DNA of 46,551 nucleotides, from contig NZ_JASHKR010000037.1 in the NCBI RefSeq assembly GCF_030056815.1, forward strand, positions 1 to 46,551, given 5' to 3'. This document shows positions 24,890-32,850 of the stretch, piece after piece. Positions within the stretch are counted from its first letter, which is position 1. Every line of letters starts with the position of its first letter. This stretch comes from Rhodococcus sp. IEGM 1379 (GTDB lineage Bacteria; Actinomycetota; Actinomycetes; Mycobacteriales; Mycobacteriaceae). Under the pieces are notes generated by a model. That model worked only from the letters and a program-made list of their open reading frames with translations, ran no database searches and had not been told where the DNA came from. A program made the position numbers and the translations under genes.

Positions 24890-25912
24890 CTAGTGCGCTG
24901 ATGCCTTCTTCGACTGCTTCGCAACCAAAAGTCCGGTAAGCGCGAGAGTCACAACCAACCAGGCACCCAGCACAAGAAGATGCCCGCCGGCGCCGTTGCC
25001 GTCGAAGTAGATGACGGATCGGATGGGTTCCATGGCAGATGATCCCAGCCAGAACGAGTGGATGTGCTGCCAGAACGACGGCAGGAACGAGACCGGAATG
25101 GCACCACCCGAACTCGGAAAGTTGATGAAGACCAGCACTGTCAACACCGCAAAGATCGCTGCCTGACCGATCAATCGATTGAGCAGGACGCTCACGGCGC
25201 CGACGGTAAATGTGTAGACCATCGCGATACCCAGCAATTGCAGGATCTCACCGAACGACGCACCGAACGCATGCATGAAGATACTGGTGATTCCGAATGC
25301 GAGGAGCGGAGTGAGGATTGCCGCGCCGGCCAGAACCGCATACTGCTCTTTCAGACGCATTCTCGGCGCAACCTGACTGAGCACCGTGATAGTCAGGTAA
25401 CCACCGAGTGTGCAGACGATCAGGAAGTAGAACAGCCCGACGGTCGAAGAATCCCGCGCGGTCACAGGAGCAGAGTCCACTGTAGTGACCTGCTGGCCAG
25501 TCTGGTCCGCGATGGAATGTGCAAGGCCCGTCACGACAGACACCGTGGAGGCACCTGCTCCGGTCGCGATGTGCGCGGTAACGGTTTCGCCGATTTCGAT
25601 GGCACCGATGGCATCACGGTTGTCGATACGGGAGATGGCGTCAGCAACGCTGTCGGTGGCGACGATGTCGAACTTGTCGCCCGACGTTGCTTCGATTCCG
25701 TCGATCAACGGTGCCGTCGCGGACGCTGGGCCTACCACCACGATCGGCGCCTGATTCGGCATCGGCGAGTGGAAGGCACTGACGTAACACAGACAGAACA
25801 TGATGACGAAGAACAGTGGGAAGGCCAGCCCACCACCTACTGCCTTCCAGTTCGTGGGTAGATCGACCGGTTTTGCTGCCTGACTCGGGATCTTTACGTC
25901 GTTATCTGCCAT
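24890..25912 (-). CDS. ABC-2 / DUF3533-like membrane protein
   Basis: 340 residues: one N-terminal membrane helix (about 28-46), an extracytoplasmic domain of about 125 residues (VVVGPASATAPLIDGIEATSGDKFDIV onwards), then five membrane helices. This is the YhgE/Pip- or DUF3533-like permease layout, related to ABC-2 exporters but with no ATPase gene beside it. The ATG at 25912 is preceded by GGAAAGAAG. The gene is divergent from a TetR regulator across three palindromes, the usual arrangement of a TetR-controlled efflux function, so it is probably induced by a small hydrophobic ligand (inference). Confidence 0.8.
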   Translation of the reverse strand: MADNDVKIPSQAAKPVDLPTNWKAVGGGLAFPLFFVIMFCLCYVSAFHSPMPNQAPIVVVGPASATAPLIDGIEATSGDKFDIVATDSVADAISRIDNRDAIGAIEIGETVTAHIATGAGASTVSVVTGLAHSIADQTGQQVTTVDSAPVTARDSSTVGLFYFLIVCTLGGYLTITVLSQVAPRMRLKEQYAVLAGAAILTPLLAFGITSIFMHAFGASFGEILQLLGIAMVYTFTVGAVSVLLNRLIGQAAIFAVLTVLVFINFPSSGGAIPVSFLPSFWQHIHSFWLGSSAMEPIRSVIYFDGNGAGGHLLVLGAWLVVTLALTGLLVAKQSKKASAH

Positions 25913-25945
25913 TACTTTTACTTCTTTCCGCTCACCACATCCAGC

Positions 25946-26021
25946 TGTCAACAGTGTTGACAGACTCGACAGTCAACACTGTTGACACGATATAGTCAAC
26001 ACTGTTGACAACGAGGTTGAC
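25946..26021. promoter_or_regulatory. Three near-identical 15-bp palindromic operators plus a half-site
   Basis: GTCAACAGTGTTGAC at 25947-25961 and GTCAACACTGTTGAC at 25972-25986 and 25995-26009 are perfect odd palindromes, 25 and 23 bases apart. A half-site GTTGAC (26016-26021) touches the GTG start of the TetR gene. They fill the divergent interval between the regulator and the membrane protein, so repression of both is expected. Confidence 0.85.
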
Positions 26022-26606
26022 GTGAAAGCGAGTGCAAGGGTCGATGTCGTGACAGAGCGCGGACAGATTTCACAGCGAGAGCAATCCACGACGTCAGACG
26101 CTATTCGCGACGCCGCATTCCAGCTCTTCGGTGAGCACGGCTTCGGAGGCACCTCGGTACGCGCAATCGCAAAAGTCGCCGGAATCGATCCGGCACTGGT
26201 GATTCGTCACTTCGGATCGAAGGAATCACTGTTCCTCGAGACCACTCCGGTCGAGGACTATTTCCAGGGACAATTCGACGGTCCGCTCGACACACTCGGA
26301 TTCAGGATCGCCGCGTTTGTCCTGGGTAAGGCAGACGCACGAATGCTGTCGGTGCACACTGCACTCATGAGGGCATCCGACAGTCCTCGAATCCGCGGAC
26401 GACTACGGGAGATGTCCGATACGTTCGCCCGCAATCTCGGATCCCGCCTGCCCGGCGAAAATGCTTACACACGTGCGCTTTTGATTTCCGCCCAGGTAAC
26501 CGGACTGTTGAGCGCACTCGGTACGGAAAGCATTCCGCCGGATGCAGATCGAGCCGAAGTGGCCGAACTGTACGGGCGGGCGATACAGGGACTAGTCGAT
26601 CAGTAG
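26022..26606 (+). CDS. TetR-family repressor, divergent from the DUF3533-like gene
   Basis: 194 residues. The N-terminal helix-turn-helix is RDAAFQLFGEHGFGGTSVRAIAKVAGIDPALVIRHFGSKESLF (about 29-71), standard TetR; the C-terminal ligand domain is of the TetR_C type with MLSVHTALMRASDSPRIRGRLREM. The GTG at 26022 directly abuts the last operator half-site; a GTG at 26049 would also spare the DNA-binding domain. It is expected to bind the three upstream palindromes and control itself and the membrane protein. The last seven bases overlap the 3' end of the convergent LLM gene. Confidence 0.88.
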   Translation: MKASARVDVVTERGQISQREQSTTSDAIRDAAFQLFGEHGFGGTSVRAIAKVAGIDPALVIRHFGSKESLFLETTPVEDYFQGQFDGPLDTLGFRIAAFVLGKADARMLSVHTALMRASDSPRIRGRLREMSDTFARNLGSRLPGENAYTRALLISAQVTGLLSALGTESIPPDADRAEVAELYGRAIQGLVDQ

Positions 26607-27475
26607 CAAGAAATAACTTCGTCGGCAAAACGTCGAATCGAGTCGAGTCGACCCTGCCTGTCATTGGCGTCCACACCGTACCGATACCACGGCGAGACAC
26701 GGCATTCCGTGACGCCGAGGTCTTCGAGCCCGTGGTATCCGGAGATGTCGCTGACATCGGTGGGCGAGACATTGATCTCGAACGGGACGTCGCTGCGACC
26801 GAACTCGGCACGCAACTGCGTGAGACGGTCAATGGCAGAAACCAATTGCTCCTGAGTTGTGTTTACCGAGATCCACCCGTCGGCCAGCCTGGCCGCCCGC
26901 TTCAACCCCGGTTCACTGTGCCCACCGATGAAGATCGGTACAGGCACATCGGGGGCTGGGCTGATCATCAATGCGTCGAAATCGTAGTGTTTACCGTGGT
27001 ATTCGACCCATTCTGGACCGCGCCCGGCACACACAGCCTTCAAAATCTCGATCGCCTCATCGGTGCGTGCACCGCGCGTCCGCATTTCGGTGCGGGTGTA
27101 GGTGAATTCCTCAGGAATCCACGATAGCCCGATGCCGATCGCGACGCGGTTCCGCGACATCACGGCCATGGTCGACACCTGCTTGGCCGTCAACAGCGGA
27201 TCTCGTAGCGGGAGCTTGAGTACGTTGGTATAGAACCGAATCCGCTTTGTCACGGCGGCCATCGCGGCCATGGCGATGAATGGATCCGGCATCGGAGTCT
27301 CCGGCGCCCACATTCGCTTACCGTCGGGCGAGTACGGGTAAGGCGCCGAGACATGCTCCGGGTAAAACACAGAATCGGACATCGAGAGACCGTCGAATCC
27401 TGATTCTTCTGCGACCTGAGCCAACTCGCACAAATCCAGGGCATCGATCATCGCGCCCGCCAACGACCACTTCAT
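26600..27475 (-). CDS. LLM-class (F420-type) flavin-dependent oxidoreductase
   Basis: 291 residues of the luciferase-like monooxygenase TIM-barrel family. Visible blocks are the N-terminal AQVAEESGFDGLSMSD, the RIRFYTNVLKLPLRDPLLTAKQVSTM strand-helix, the GIGLSWIPEEF loop and IFIGGHSEPGLKRAARLADGW. The last is typical of the F420-dependent branch common in mycobacteria and rhodococci. The substrate is unknown; relatives oxidise or reduce xenobiotics, ketones or aldehydes. The 3' end overlaps the convergent TetR gene. A palindrome lies about 50 bases upstream of the start with no regulator gene facing it. Confidence 0.87.
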   Translation of the reverse strand: MKWSLAGAMIDALDLCELAQVAEESGFDGLSMSDSVFYPEHVSAPYPYSPDGKRMWAPETPMPDPFIAMAAMAAVTKRIRFYTNVLKLPLRDPLLTAKQVSTMAVMSRNRVAIGIGLSWIPEEFTYTRTEMRTRGARTDEAIEILKAVCAGRGPEWVEYHGKHYDFDALMISPAPDVPVPIFIGGHSEPGLKRAARLADGWISVNTTQEQLVSAIDRLTQLRAEFGRSDVPFEINVSPTDVSDISGYHGLEDLGVTECRVSPWYRYGVDANDRQGRLDSIRRFADEVISCY

Positions 27476-27521
27476 CGCTCCACCATCTCTTCATTGTCTG
27501 AACCGGCAGTTAATCAACGAT

Positions 27522-27540
27522 TGTATTGCCTTGCAATACA
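27522..27540. promoter_or_regulatory. Palindromic operator upstream of the LLM oxidoreductase
   Basis: TGTATTGC-CTT-GCAATACA is a perfect 8-3-8 inverted repeat centred 56 bases upstream of the LLM start, the size and position of a TetR-type operator. No regulator gene is found on the far side, only gene debris. Confidence 0.6.
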
Positions 27541-27557
27541 GAATTACTCGCCGATTC
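27532..27557 (+). repeat. 26-bp imperfect direct repeat, copy A
   Basis: Starts with TGCAATACAGAATTACTCGC and ends CGATTC. It matches copy B at 28764-28789 with three mismatches, and similarity continues weakly for about 12 more bases. It shares the right arm of the LLM operator. The two copies bracket 1.2 kb of degenerate sequence. Confidence 0.6.
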
Positions 27558-27635
27558 TGATGACTGGGATGGGTCCACGCATCATGCCTGTCGTCCGACC
27601 CGGTGGCCGAGCTTAGAACCTCAAATCCAGACGCT

Positions 27636-27821
27636 CTAGGAACCGAACATGCTCAAGATGTTCCGCAGAATGTCAAGCAGGTTGCCGCCACCGGGGGTGG
27701 TGCCGGCGGAGACTGTGATCGTGGAGGCGGCCGAGGCCGACTCCGTCATGCCCGATGCTCCGATGTAGACGGCGGTGATGTGGCGGTCACCGGTCAGAGC
27801 GAACTGGTAGGACAGCGGCAC
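27636..27821 (-). pseudogene. C-terminal remnant, possibly of an Ig-like-repeat surface protein
   Basis: About 61 codons on the minus strand. The first part (SYQFALTGDRHITAVYIGASGM, then TESASAASTITVSAG) has the alternating pattern of a bacterial Ig-like repeat, followed by a Gly/Pro linker (TTPGGGN) and a terminal LLDILRNILSMFGS helix, as in actinobacterial surface proteins. Upstream the frame is closed by a stop within 15 bases and I find no continuation in the other frames, so the rest of the gene is missing. Family assignment is tentative. Confidence 0.35.
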
Positions 27822-28041
27822 TCGTAACGGCGGTCATGGATCTCGATGCGGATTCCGATGTAGGTGCCATGTTGATCCGCAGTGATCAGCGGATCTTTTG
27901 CGGCGGAGCGGATATCGCAATGATGGATTCCTGGAGTGGAACTCTGGACCGTGGCATTCGGCTGCGCCGATTCACGGCTGCACTGCACGATACTTTCGGG
28001 TGCAGCAGGGCACCACACGGAGCGGTCGGTCAGGCAGAGAT
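27812..28041 (+). pseudogene. Enoyl-CoA hydratase remnant (N-terminal part)
   Basis: The plus-strand frame reads TAALVTAVMDLDADSDVGAML, then IRSDQRIFCGGADIAMMD and a helix LRRFTAALHDTFG. This is the N-terminal core of the crotonase fold, where F-C-(A/G)-G-A-D forms the first half of the oxyanion hole. No good start codon precedes it, and the frame ends at 28060 where the IS6 remnant begins, without the second oxyanion block. It is therefore truncated at both ends. It may have belonged with the nearby fatty-acid genes before disruption (inference). Confidence 0.5.
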
Positions 28042-28695
28042 GGTCTGTTCAGTGACCTGATCCCAGATGTGGAATCGGATTGAGGCTTCGGTGCGGTGCT
28101 CGCTGGGGGCATACGATGCCGGGGCAGGCGGAAGTGCGGGGAGATACAACTGAAAGCAGCCAGAAACCGTTGCGCTGCAACGACAGCGCGGAACCCCTTC
28201 ATCGCGCGTTTGCGTTGCCTGGTCGGTTGATGGAAGTTCTCGCACCGATTGTTCAAGTATTTGTTCTGCCGGTGCCCGACCGTCGACATAGTGGTCCGGT
28301 GCGCGACATGATAGTTGGCGAGTTTGTTGGTTATCAACGCCCGCGGCGGGTGCCCCTGCCGCTTCAGAAGTTTCTTGAAGAACCTGGTCGCCGCCTTCCC
28401 ATCCCGCATTTTCTGGATGAGAATGTCGAGCACATTGCCGTGCTGATCCACAGCCCGTCACACGTACTTCTGCACCCATCGACCTTGATGAAGACCTCAT
28501 CGAGATACCCCTTGTCCCCCGCCGGCGGGGGTATTCCGGCCCCAACCGAGTGCACCAGGCGCAGATCGCCTCATAGGTAACCTCGATCCCACACTCGGCT
28601 ATGAGAAACTCGATCTCGCGGAACGAGAGGGGAACCGGCGATACAGCCACACTCAGGGGGAAGTGATCTCCCGTGGAAACCGGAACCCCTTGCAC
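28030..28695 (-). pseudogene. IS6-family transposase, multiply frameshifted
   Basis: Pieces of one transposase occur in order in three frames: LSFREIEFLIAECGIEVTYE plus AICAWC (N-terminal), GDKGYLDEVFIKVDG (first catalytic Asp), DQHGNVLDILIQKMRDGKAA through RYLNN-type RQNKYLNNRCENFHQPTR (catalytic Glu region), and EASIRFHIWDQVT (C-terminus). At least three frameshifts separate them. The second catalytic Asp, normally in TDKL, reads TNKL here, so the protein would be inactive even if the frame were restored. Confidence 0.75.
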
Positions 28696-28735
28696 GTCGA
28701 CACCACTGGATTATCCCAGATCAGACTGTTCGACC
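28042..28735 (-). mobile_element. Degenerate IS6-family insertion sequence
   Basis: About 0.7 kb, close to the size of IS6-family elements, filled by a broken transposase. Possible ends: read inward, the left end (GGTCTGTTCAGTGACCTGATC from 28043) and the right end (GGTCGAACAGTCTGATC from 28735) share GGTC, CAGT and CTGATC blocks in order, with gaps. No clear target duplication is seen. The boundaries are uncertain because the transposase frame seems to run slightly past the left end. Confidence 0.5.
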
Positions 28736-28763
28736 TGGCAATACACCAACCACTGAATTTTCA

Positions 28764-28789
28764 TGCAGTACAGAATCACTCGCCGTTTC
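28764..28789 (+). repeat. 26-bp imperfect direct repeat, copy B
   Basis: Starts TGCAGTACAGAATCACTCGC and ends CGTTTC; 23 of 26 bases match copy A at 27532-27557. It lies between the IS6 remnant and the end of the solute-binding gene. Confidence 0.6.
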
Positions 28790-28848
28790 GACGACCGGAA
28801 CGAAGCTCGTCCCGGTCATCCCTTCGAACTCACAGCCATGCAATCAGA

Positions 28849-30462
28849 TCACTTCGACGAGATCCAGGCTTTGTCGAAGAACATAATGTCTGTGATATTT
28901 CGCTTGACACCGTGAATGCTGTCGTCCCACGCGGTCAGTACCGATGCCGGCCCCCAAATTACATAAGGGACAGTAATATTGGCGTATTCCTGCACTTTAC
29001 TGATTGCATCACGGATAGCATCGTCACTCGGCGCGGTCTGGACGGCTGTGATCAGCGTGTCCATCGCGGGATCATTGAACCCGGAGGGATTATTCTTCGA
29101 ATCGCTTGCCATACTGTTGTACAGATTTATGTAAGGCGCTTCTTCCCCGACCGGCGCACCGCCACGGGTCATATCGAAGTCATGGTCTTTGTACACTCTG
29201 CGAACCAGGTCGGTCACGTCGGTTGCGTACTCGATAGTCACGTCGAAGCCGATCGAGTTCAGCGACGCCTGCACGGTCAACGCTGTGGCCTGTTGGCTGG
29301 GTTCGGACGTAGCGAGGTAGCGGAGCTTACCGTCGTACCCGTCTGCCTTCGCTTGATCAAGCAAAGCCTTCGCCTTGGCCGGATCGAAAGGTAGGCCTTC
29401 GGTGCTGTTGTACCAACGCGATGTCTCGGGGACCAGTTCGGAACTGGCGGTGCCTAATCCGTTGTTCGCTCGTGTATTGATCGCTTCCGGATCCACCGCG
29501 TGGGCGATCGCCTGGCGCACGCGAACATCAGCTCCAGGACGGCCCTCACGGTTGTTGATCGTGCCGATTCCGTTCTGGCCGGTAGGGCTGAGGTAGCCCG
29601 AGTACCCGTCGCCCAGAACTGCCTTGATCACGCCTTCGTCGCGAAGGATATATGTCATGTTCAGCTGGCCGCTCTCGAGCGATTCGTATTGAGACTGAGC
29701 GCCCGACGTGGGAACGAATCGTAGCGTGTCCAGCGGCGGTTTACCGCCCTGATAGTCCTTACGCGCGGCGAGGATCAGTTCCTCGTGCGGTGCGAACTTG
29801 GCCAAGATGAACGGACCTGCACCAATCGGAGTAAACGCTCCGCCTGCCTCGGAGCTCCTGGCAACGATCATTCCGGGGCCCATCGACAACAAGGCCGGGA
29901 ATTGCTTCCACGGTCGTTTGAGCGTGAACTCGATGGTGGTTGCGTTCGGCGTATCGAACCGCTCGACGATGTTGATCCAGGTTTGCGACACATCGCCCTT
30001 GCCTGCCACGAATCGATCGATGCTCCACTTGACCGCTTCCGCGTCGAGGGGGCTTCCATCACTGAAGGTCAGACCGTCGGGCAGGGTGACGGTGTACGAC
30101 GTGAAGTCGTCATTGCTCGTCAACGCCTTCGCCAGCTGCGGCGCGAAGCCCCCGGAATCGGAGTCACTGCGCACGAGGGTGTCGTAAATTGCGGCCATTT
30201 CGGTTCCGCCGGTCGAGGCCGTGGCTTGAGTTTTGGTCGGATCCAGCGCAGAAGGGAAGGAATAGGACCCAAAGGTCAGGACACCCCCCGCAACCGACTC
30301 GCCGTCCTCGCGAACGCCCACGAAACCAGCCGCACTGGCGCCAACCGAAGAGTCTGCGTCCCCAGAGTCGCCACTACTCGACGCGCAGCCTGTCAACAAC
30401 AGCGCGCCGGCAATACCGAGCACAACTATCCGCGCGCTTGTTCGAATCATCTTGGTGTGCAT
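28849..30462 (-). CDS. Family 5 solute-binding lipoprotein (peptide/opine/nickel ABC type)
   Basis: 537 residues. The signal ends in the lipobox LLTGC (acylated C26). The mature protein shows the SBP family 5 blocks: ALDPTKTQATASTGGTEMAAIYDTL near the start, KALTSNDDFTSYTVTLPDGLTFSDGSPLDAEAVKWSIDR, VRQAIAHAVDPEAIN in the middle, and the ending PYVIWGPASVLTAWDDSIHGV, so it appears complete. No permease or ATPase genes adjoin it; the next sequence downstream is IS debris. It is the last gene of the minus-strand sulfur cluster, after a hairpin, so it may be a separate unit. The ligand is unknown. Confidence 0.88.
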   Translation of the reverse strand: MHTKMIRTSARIVVLGIAGALLLTGCASSSGDSGDADSSVGASAAGFVGVREDGESVAGGVLTFGSYSFPSALDPTKTQATASTGGTEMAAIYDTLVRSDSDSGGFAPQLAKALTSNDDFTSYTVTLPDGLTFSDGSPLDAEAVKWSIDRFVAGKGDVSQTWINIVERFDTPNATTIEFTLKRPWKQFPALLSMGPGMIVARSSEAGGAFTPIGAGPFILAKFAPHEELILAARKDYQGGKPPLDTLRFVPTSGAQSQYESLESGQLNMTYILRDEGVIKAVLGDGYSGYLSPTGQNGIGTINNREGRPGADVRVRQAIAHAVDPEAINTRANNGLGTASSELVPETSRWYNSTEGLPFDPAKAKALLDQAKADGYDGKLRYLATSEPSQQATALTVQASLNSIGFDVTIEYATDVTDLVRRVYKDHDFDMTRGGAPVGEEAPYINLYNSMASDSKNNPSGFNDPAMDTLITAVQTAPSDDAIRDAISKVQEYANITVPYVIWGPASVLTAWDDSIHGVKRNITDIMFFDKAWISSK

Positions 30463-30517
30463 ACGATCCCCACTACTGATCAGGGTCCGGCGAACGGTCC
30501 CCCACGCAGCGGGATGC

Positions 30518-30550
30518 CGGACTGCGCGGCCGATACGACCGCGCAGTCCG
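30518..30550. terminator. 12-bp hairpin after the DUF1214 gene
   Basis: CGGACTGCGCGG (30518-30529) and its exact complement (30539-30550) surround a 9-base loop, 34 bases beyond the DUF1214 stop on the minus strand and 55 bases before the solute-binding gene start. It lacks a T-run; likely a partial terminator between the two genes. Confidence 0.55.
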
Positions 30551-30584
30551 ACTGCTCACACAAGACCAGGTGAACTGCTCTGTT

Positions 30585-31646
30585 TTAGAGCTTGATTACC
30601 TTCGAGGTCGGGATCGGGTGCGTATCCGCCTTGATCCAACGCAGCGCCCATGTCCCTTCCGCATGCGAATCGGTGTTGATCCAGTTGCCGTAACCGGGAT
30701 CCTTCGCCGCCACCACGATCGTCATCGTGCCGTCGTCGTTGAGCTTCGCGGTGTGGTTGTTGATGTAGATGTTCGTCCGGTTGTAGTCGAGCGACTCCAC
30801 CCAGAAATTCTGCAGCACAAAGTTGAAGTACTCACAGTTCGGAACCTCGGTCTCGATGACCCACGCCTCGTCCTCGGCGAGCTTCCAGTAACCGTGGAAG
30901 TAGAAGATCGTCGGGTCGCCACCGGCGTCCTGGAAGTAGTCCTGCCCCCAGTCGAAGATCTCGTTGGCGTGAGGCTGGAACTTCCGCGACCACTCGAGGA
31001 AAGTCTCCGCCATACCCTTCACGATCCCGACCGACTTGGTCAGGCGATCCCCCATCTGCTCCGGAGTCAGCGGTTCGAACTCCCCGTCCGGATTCAGACA
31101 CTCGATGGTCAGATCGCCGACAACCTCGTTGCGCCGGTCCTTGTAAGTCTGCCGGACAGAGATGAGGTTGCTGTCGGGTGCCAACGGCAGCCATGCACCC
31201 TCGGCAGGCTTGTCCACGCTCGCAATGAACTCGAAGCGGCCGTTCTCGTCGACCTCGAGGTCATGAATGTGTAGGTCGCCGGTCTGCAGCATGGTGCCGT
31301 CGATATGGTACCGATTGATGCGAGAACCGAAGGTGATCAGCGGGACCGTGCCCCGGGTGCCGATGATCCGGTAGCTGTACTTACCGGAGATGTTGGCGCG
31401 CATGTAGACGTTGTCCGGGTTGTCGGCACCGATCTTCGTCATCATGTTGGGATTGGGCGCCGACGAGAACTGCGGCCACCGCGGATCGGTGTACTCGACA
31501 GAGTTGATCGTCGCGTAGCGCAGCAAACGAGACAGGTAGCGGACGCCCTCGGCCTGGGTCAGCGGATCCTGAGGGACGATCTCGTCCTCCAGGACCTTTC
31601 CGACGTCGAGCAGATCTGCGCAAAAGTTTTCCCAAGTAGCGTTCAT
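30585..31646 (-). CDS. DUF1214 domain protein
   Basis: 353 residues, predicted cytosolic: no signal peptide or membrane helix. The C-terminal half carries the DUF1214 pattern: YFHGYWKLAEDEAWVIETEVPNCEYFNFVLQNFW, then YINNHTAKLNDDGTMTIVVAAKDPGYGNWI and a WALRW segment. The family (PF06742) is unassigned biochemically but recurs beside SDR and sulfotransferase genes in actinobacteria (recalled, not searched). It follows the sulfotransferase after 35 bases and probably belongs to the same transcript. It could act on the sulfonated or hydroxylated substrate of the cluster, but this is inference. Confidence 0.82.
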   Translation of the reverse strand: MNATWENFCADLLDVGKVLEDEIVPQDPLTQAEGVRYLSRLLRYATINSVEYTDPRWPQFSSAPNPNMMTKIGADNPDNVYMRANISGKYSYRIIGTRGTVPLITFGSRINRYHIDGTMLQTGDLHIHDLEVDENGRFEFIASVDKPAEGAWLPLAPDSNLISVRQTYKDRRNEVVGDLTIECLNPDGEFEPLTPEQMGDRLTKSVGIVKGMAETFLEWSRKFQPHANEIFDWGQDYFQDAGGDPTIFYFHGYWKLAEDEAWVIETEVPNCEYFNFVLQNFWVESLDYNRTNIYINNHTAKLNDDGTMTIVVAAKDPGYGNWINTDSHAEGTWALRWIKADTHPIPTSKVIKL

Positions 31647-31681
31647 ATGAATATCCTTTCTCTGGTTAATGTTTCGATAAT

Positions 31682-32827
31682 TCAGACAGTGGTGGCGAAC
31701 TTCGCTTCGACCTCGGCGGCCGTCACCCCGAAGTCCTCGAGCGAATACTGGTGCGACGGACGACGATGGTCGGCGAGGCTGGCCTGATGCGACGCCTCCA
31801 CGGCGGCGCGAGCCGCATCCGTGAACGGCAGGGCGAACTGCGAATAGATCTTCTCGACCGTACCGACCGCGTCGGCGAGGAAGTCTTTGAAGTCAACGTC
31901 GATGAACTGCTCCGGGTTGTACCGGACACGCGCACTGTTGAAGTTCGCGTTACCGCGCGCCCACAGGTCCAACTGGGTGCGTCCGATGGTCGGGCGGTCG
32001 AACGCCTTCGACATGTCGTGCCCGCCTTGCTCCGAGAGGCTGAACGTCGACGCCATCGACGTCTGCGGATCGCGGAAAGTGCGAACGAACAACGCATCCG
32101 GGTAGACCCGCAGGATTTCGTCGATCGCGAAGACATGGCTAGGGCTCTTGAGGACCCACCGCCGCCCCTGGTCGTTCAGTCCGATCAACTGCAGGTTCTT
32201 CTTGTGCCGCGCGTACGTTTCGGTCCAGTCCTGCGTCTCCAGCCACTGCGAGTAACTCGGTACGTGCGCGACCGTCTCGAACGCGGTAGAGAGCAACGTC
32301 TGCTGCAGCAGACGCCAACATTCCTCCACCTCCTCCGACCCCATGAAATGCACCTTCATCAGGTCTGCCTCGTTGCGCTGACGGGCCCGGTAGAAGGCAT
32401 CGGAGCGCACGAAATCCTCGTTCTCCGACCACTTGTCGCGATCGGGCCGCGGCTGCGGCGTCTCGGCGAGCCACATCTCGGCACCCTGATGCGCCGGGTC
32501 TGCCCCGAGCAACCGATGTAGTGCGGTGCTACCGGTGCGAGTCAACCCGACTACGAAGATCGGACGCTCGATCGGAACGTCTACGTGCTCAGGGTATTTC
32601 ACGAAGCCGGCCTCGCTTGTCAGCCGGCCCGCGAGCGCTCCGATGATCATCTTGCGAGCGATCGCCTTCCCGTGGGGAGTGAGGTCGGCCTCTCGCTCGA
32701 ACGACTCGAGCAGGACCCCAAGCCCTTCGAGGTAACCGTCACTGCCGAAGTCGTCGTACCCGGCTACCTCGCGCGCGGCCTGGTGCAGGTCCTCGATGGA
32801 ACCGATACCGTCGTAATCCTGTGTCAT
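31682..32827 (-). CDS. PAPS-dependent sulfotransferase family protein
   Basis: 381 residues of the Sulfotransfer_3 type, which move a sulfonate group from PAPS to a hydroxyl of a lipid, sterol or glycan. The 5'-phosphosulfate loop is FVVGLTRTGSTALHRLL (91-107). The 3'-phosphate region fits VFAIDEILRVYPDALFVRTFRDPQTSMAS, with the conserved Arg and Ser of RDPxxSxxS type. The ATG at 32827 has AAGGA at a spacing of about six. There is no signal or membrane helix, so it is cytosolic. Its neighbourhood contains all enzymes for making PAPS and removing PAP, which supports genuine sulfonation rather than a diverged function. Confidence 0.86.
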   Translation of the reverse strand: MTQDYDGIGSIEDLHQAAREVAGYDDFGSDGYLEGLGVLLESFEREADLTPHGKAIARKMIIGALAGRLTSEAGFVKYPEHVDVPIERPIFVVGLTRTGSTALHRLLGADPAHQGAEMWLAETPQPRPDRDKWSENEDFVRSDAFYRARQRNEADLMKVHFMGSEEVEECWRLLQQTLLSTAFETVAHVPSYSQWLETQDWTETYARHKKNLQLIGLNDQGRRWVLKSPSHVFAIDEILRVYPDALFVRTFRDPQTSMASTFSLSEQGGHDMSKAFDRPTIGRTQLDLWARGNANFNSARVRYNPEQFIDVDFKDFLADAVGTVEKIYSQFALPFTDAARAAVEASHQASLADHRRPSHQYSLEDFGVTAAEVEAKFATTV

Positions 32828-32850
32828 AAGTAATCCTTGTGAGAGTTGCT

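Noticed and set aside
24890..25912. Complete ABC exporter
   Set aside because: Only a permease-like protein is present; no ATP-binding subunit gene is adjacent.
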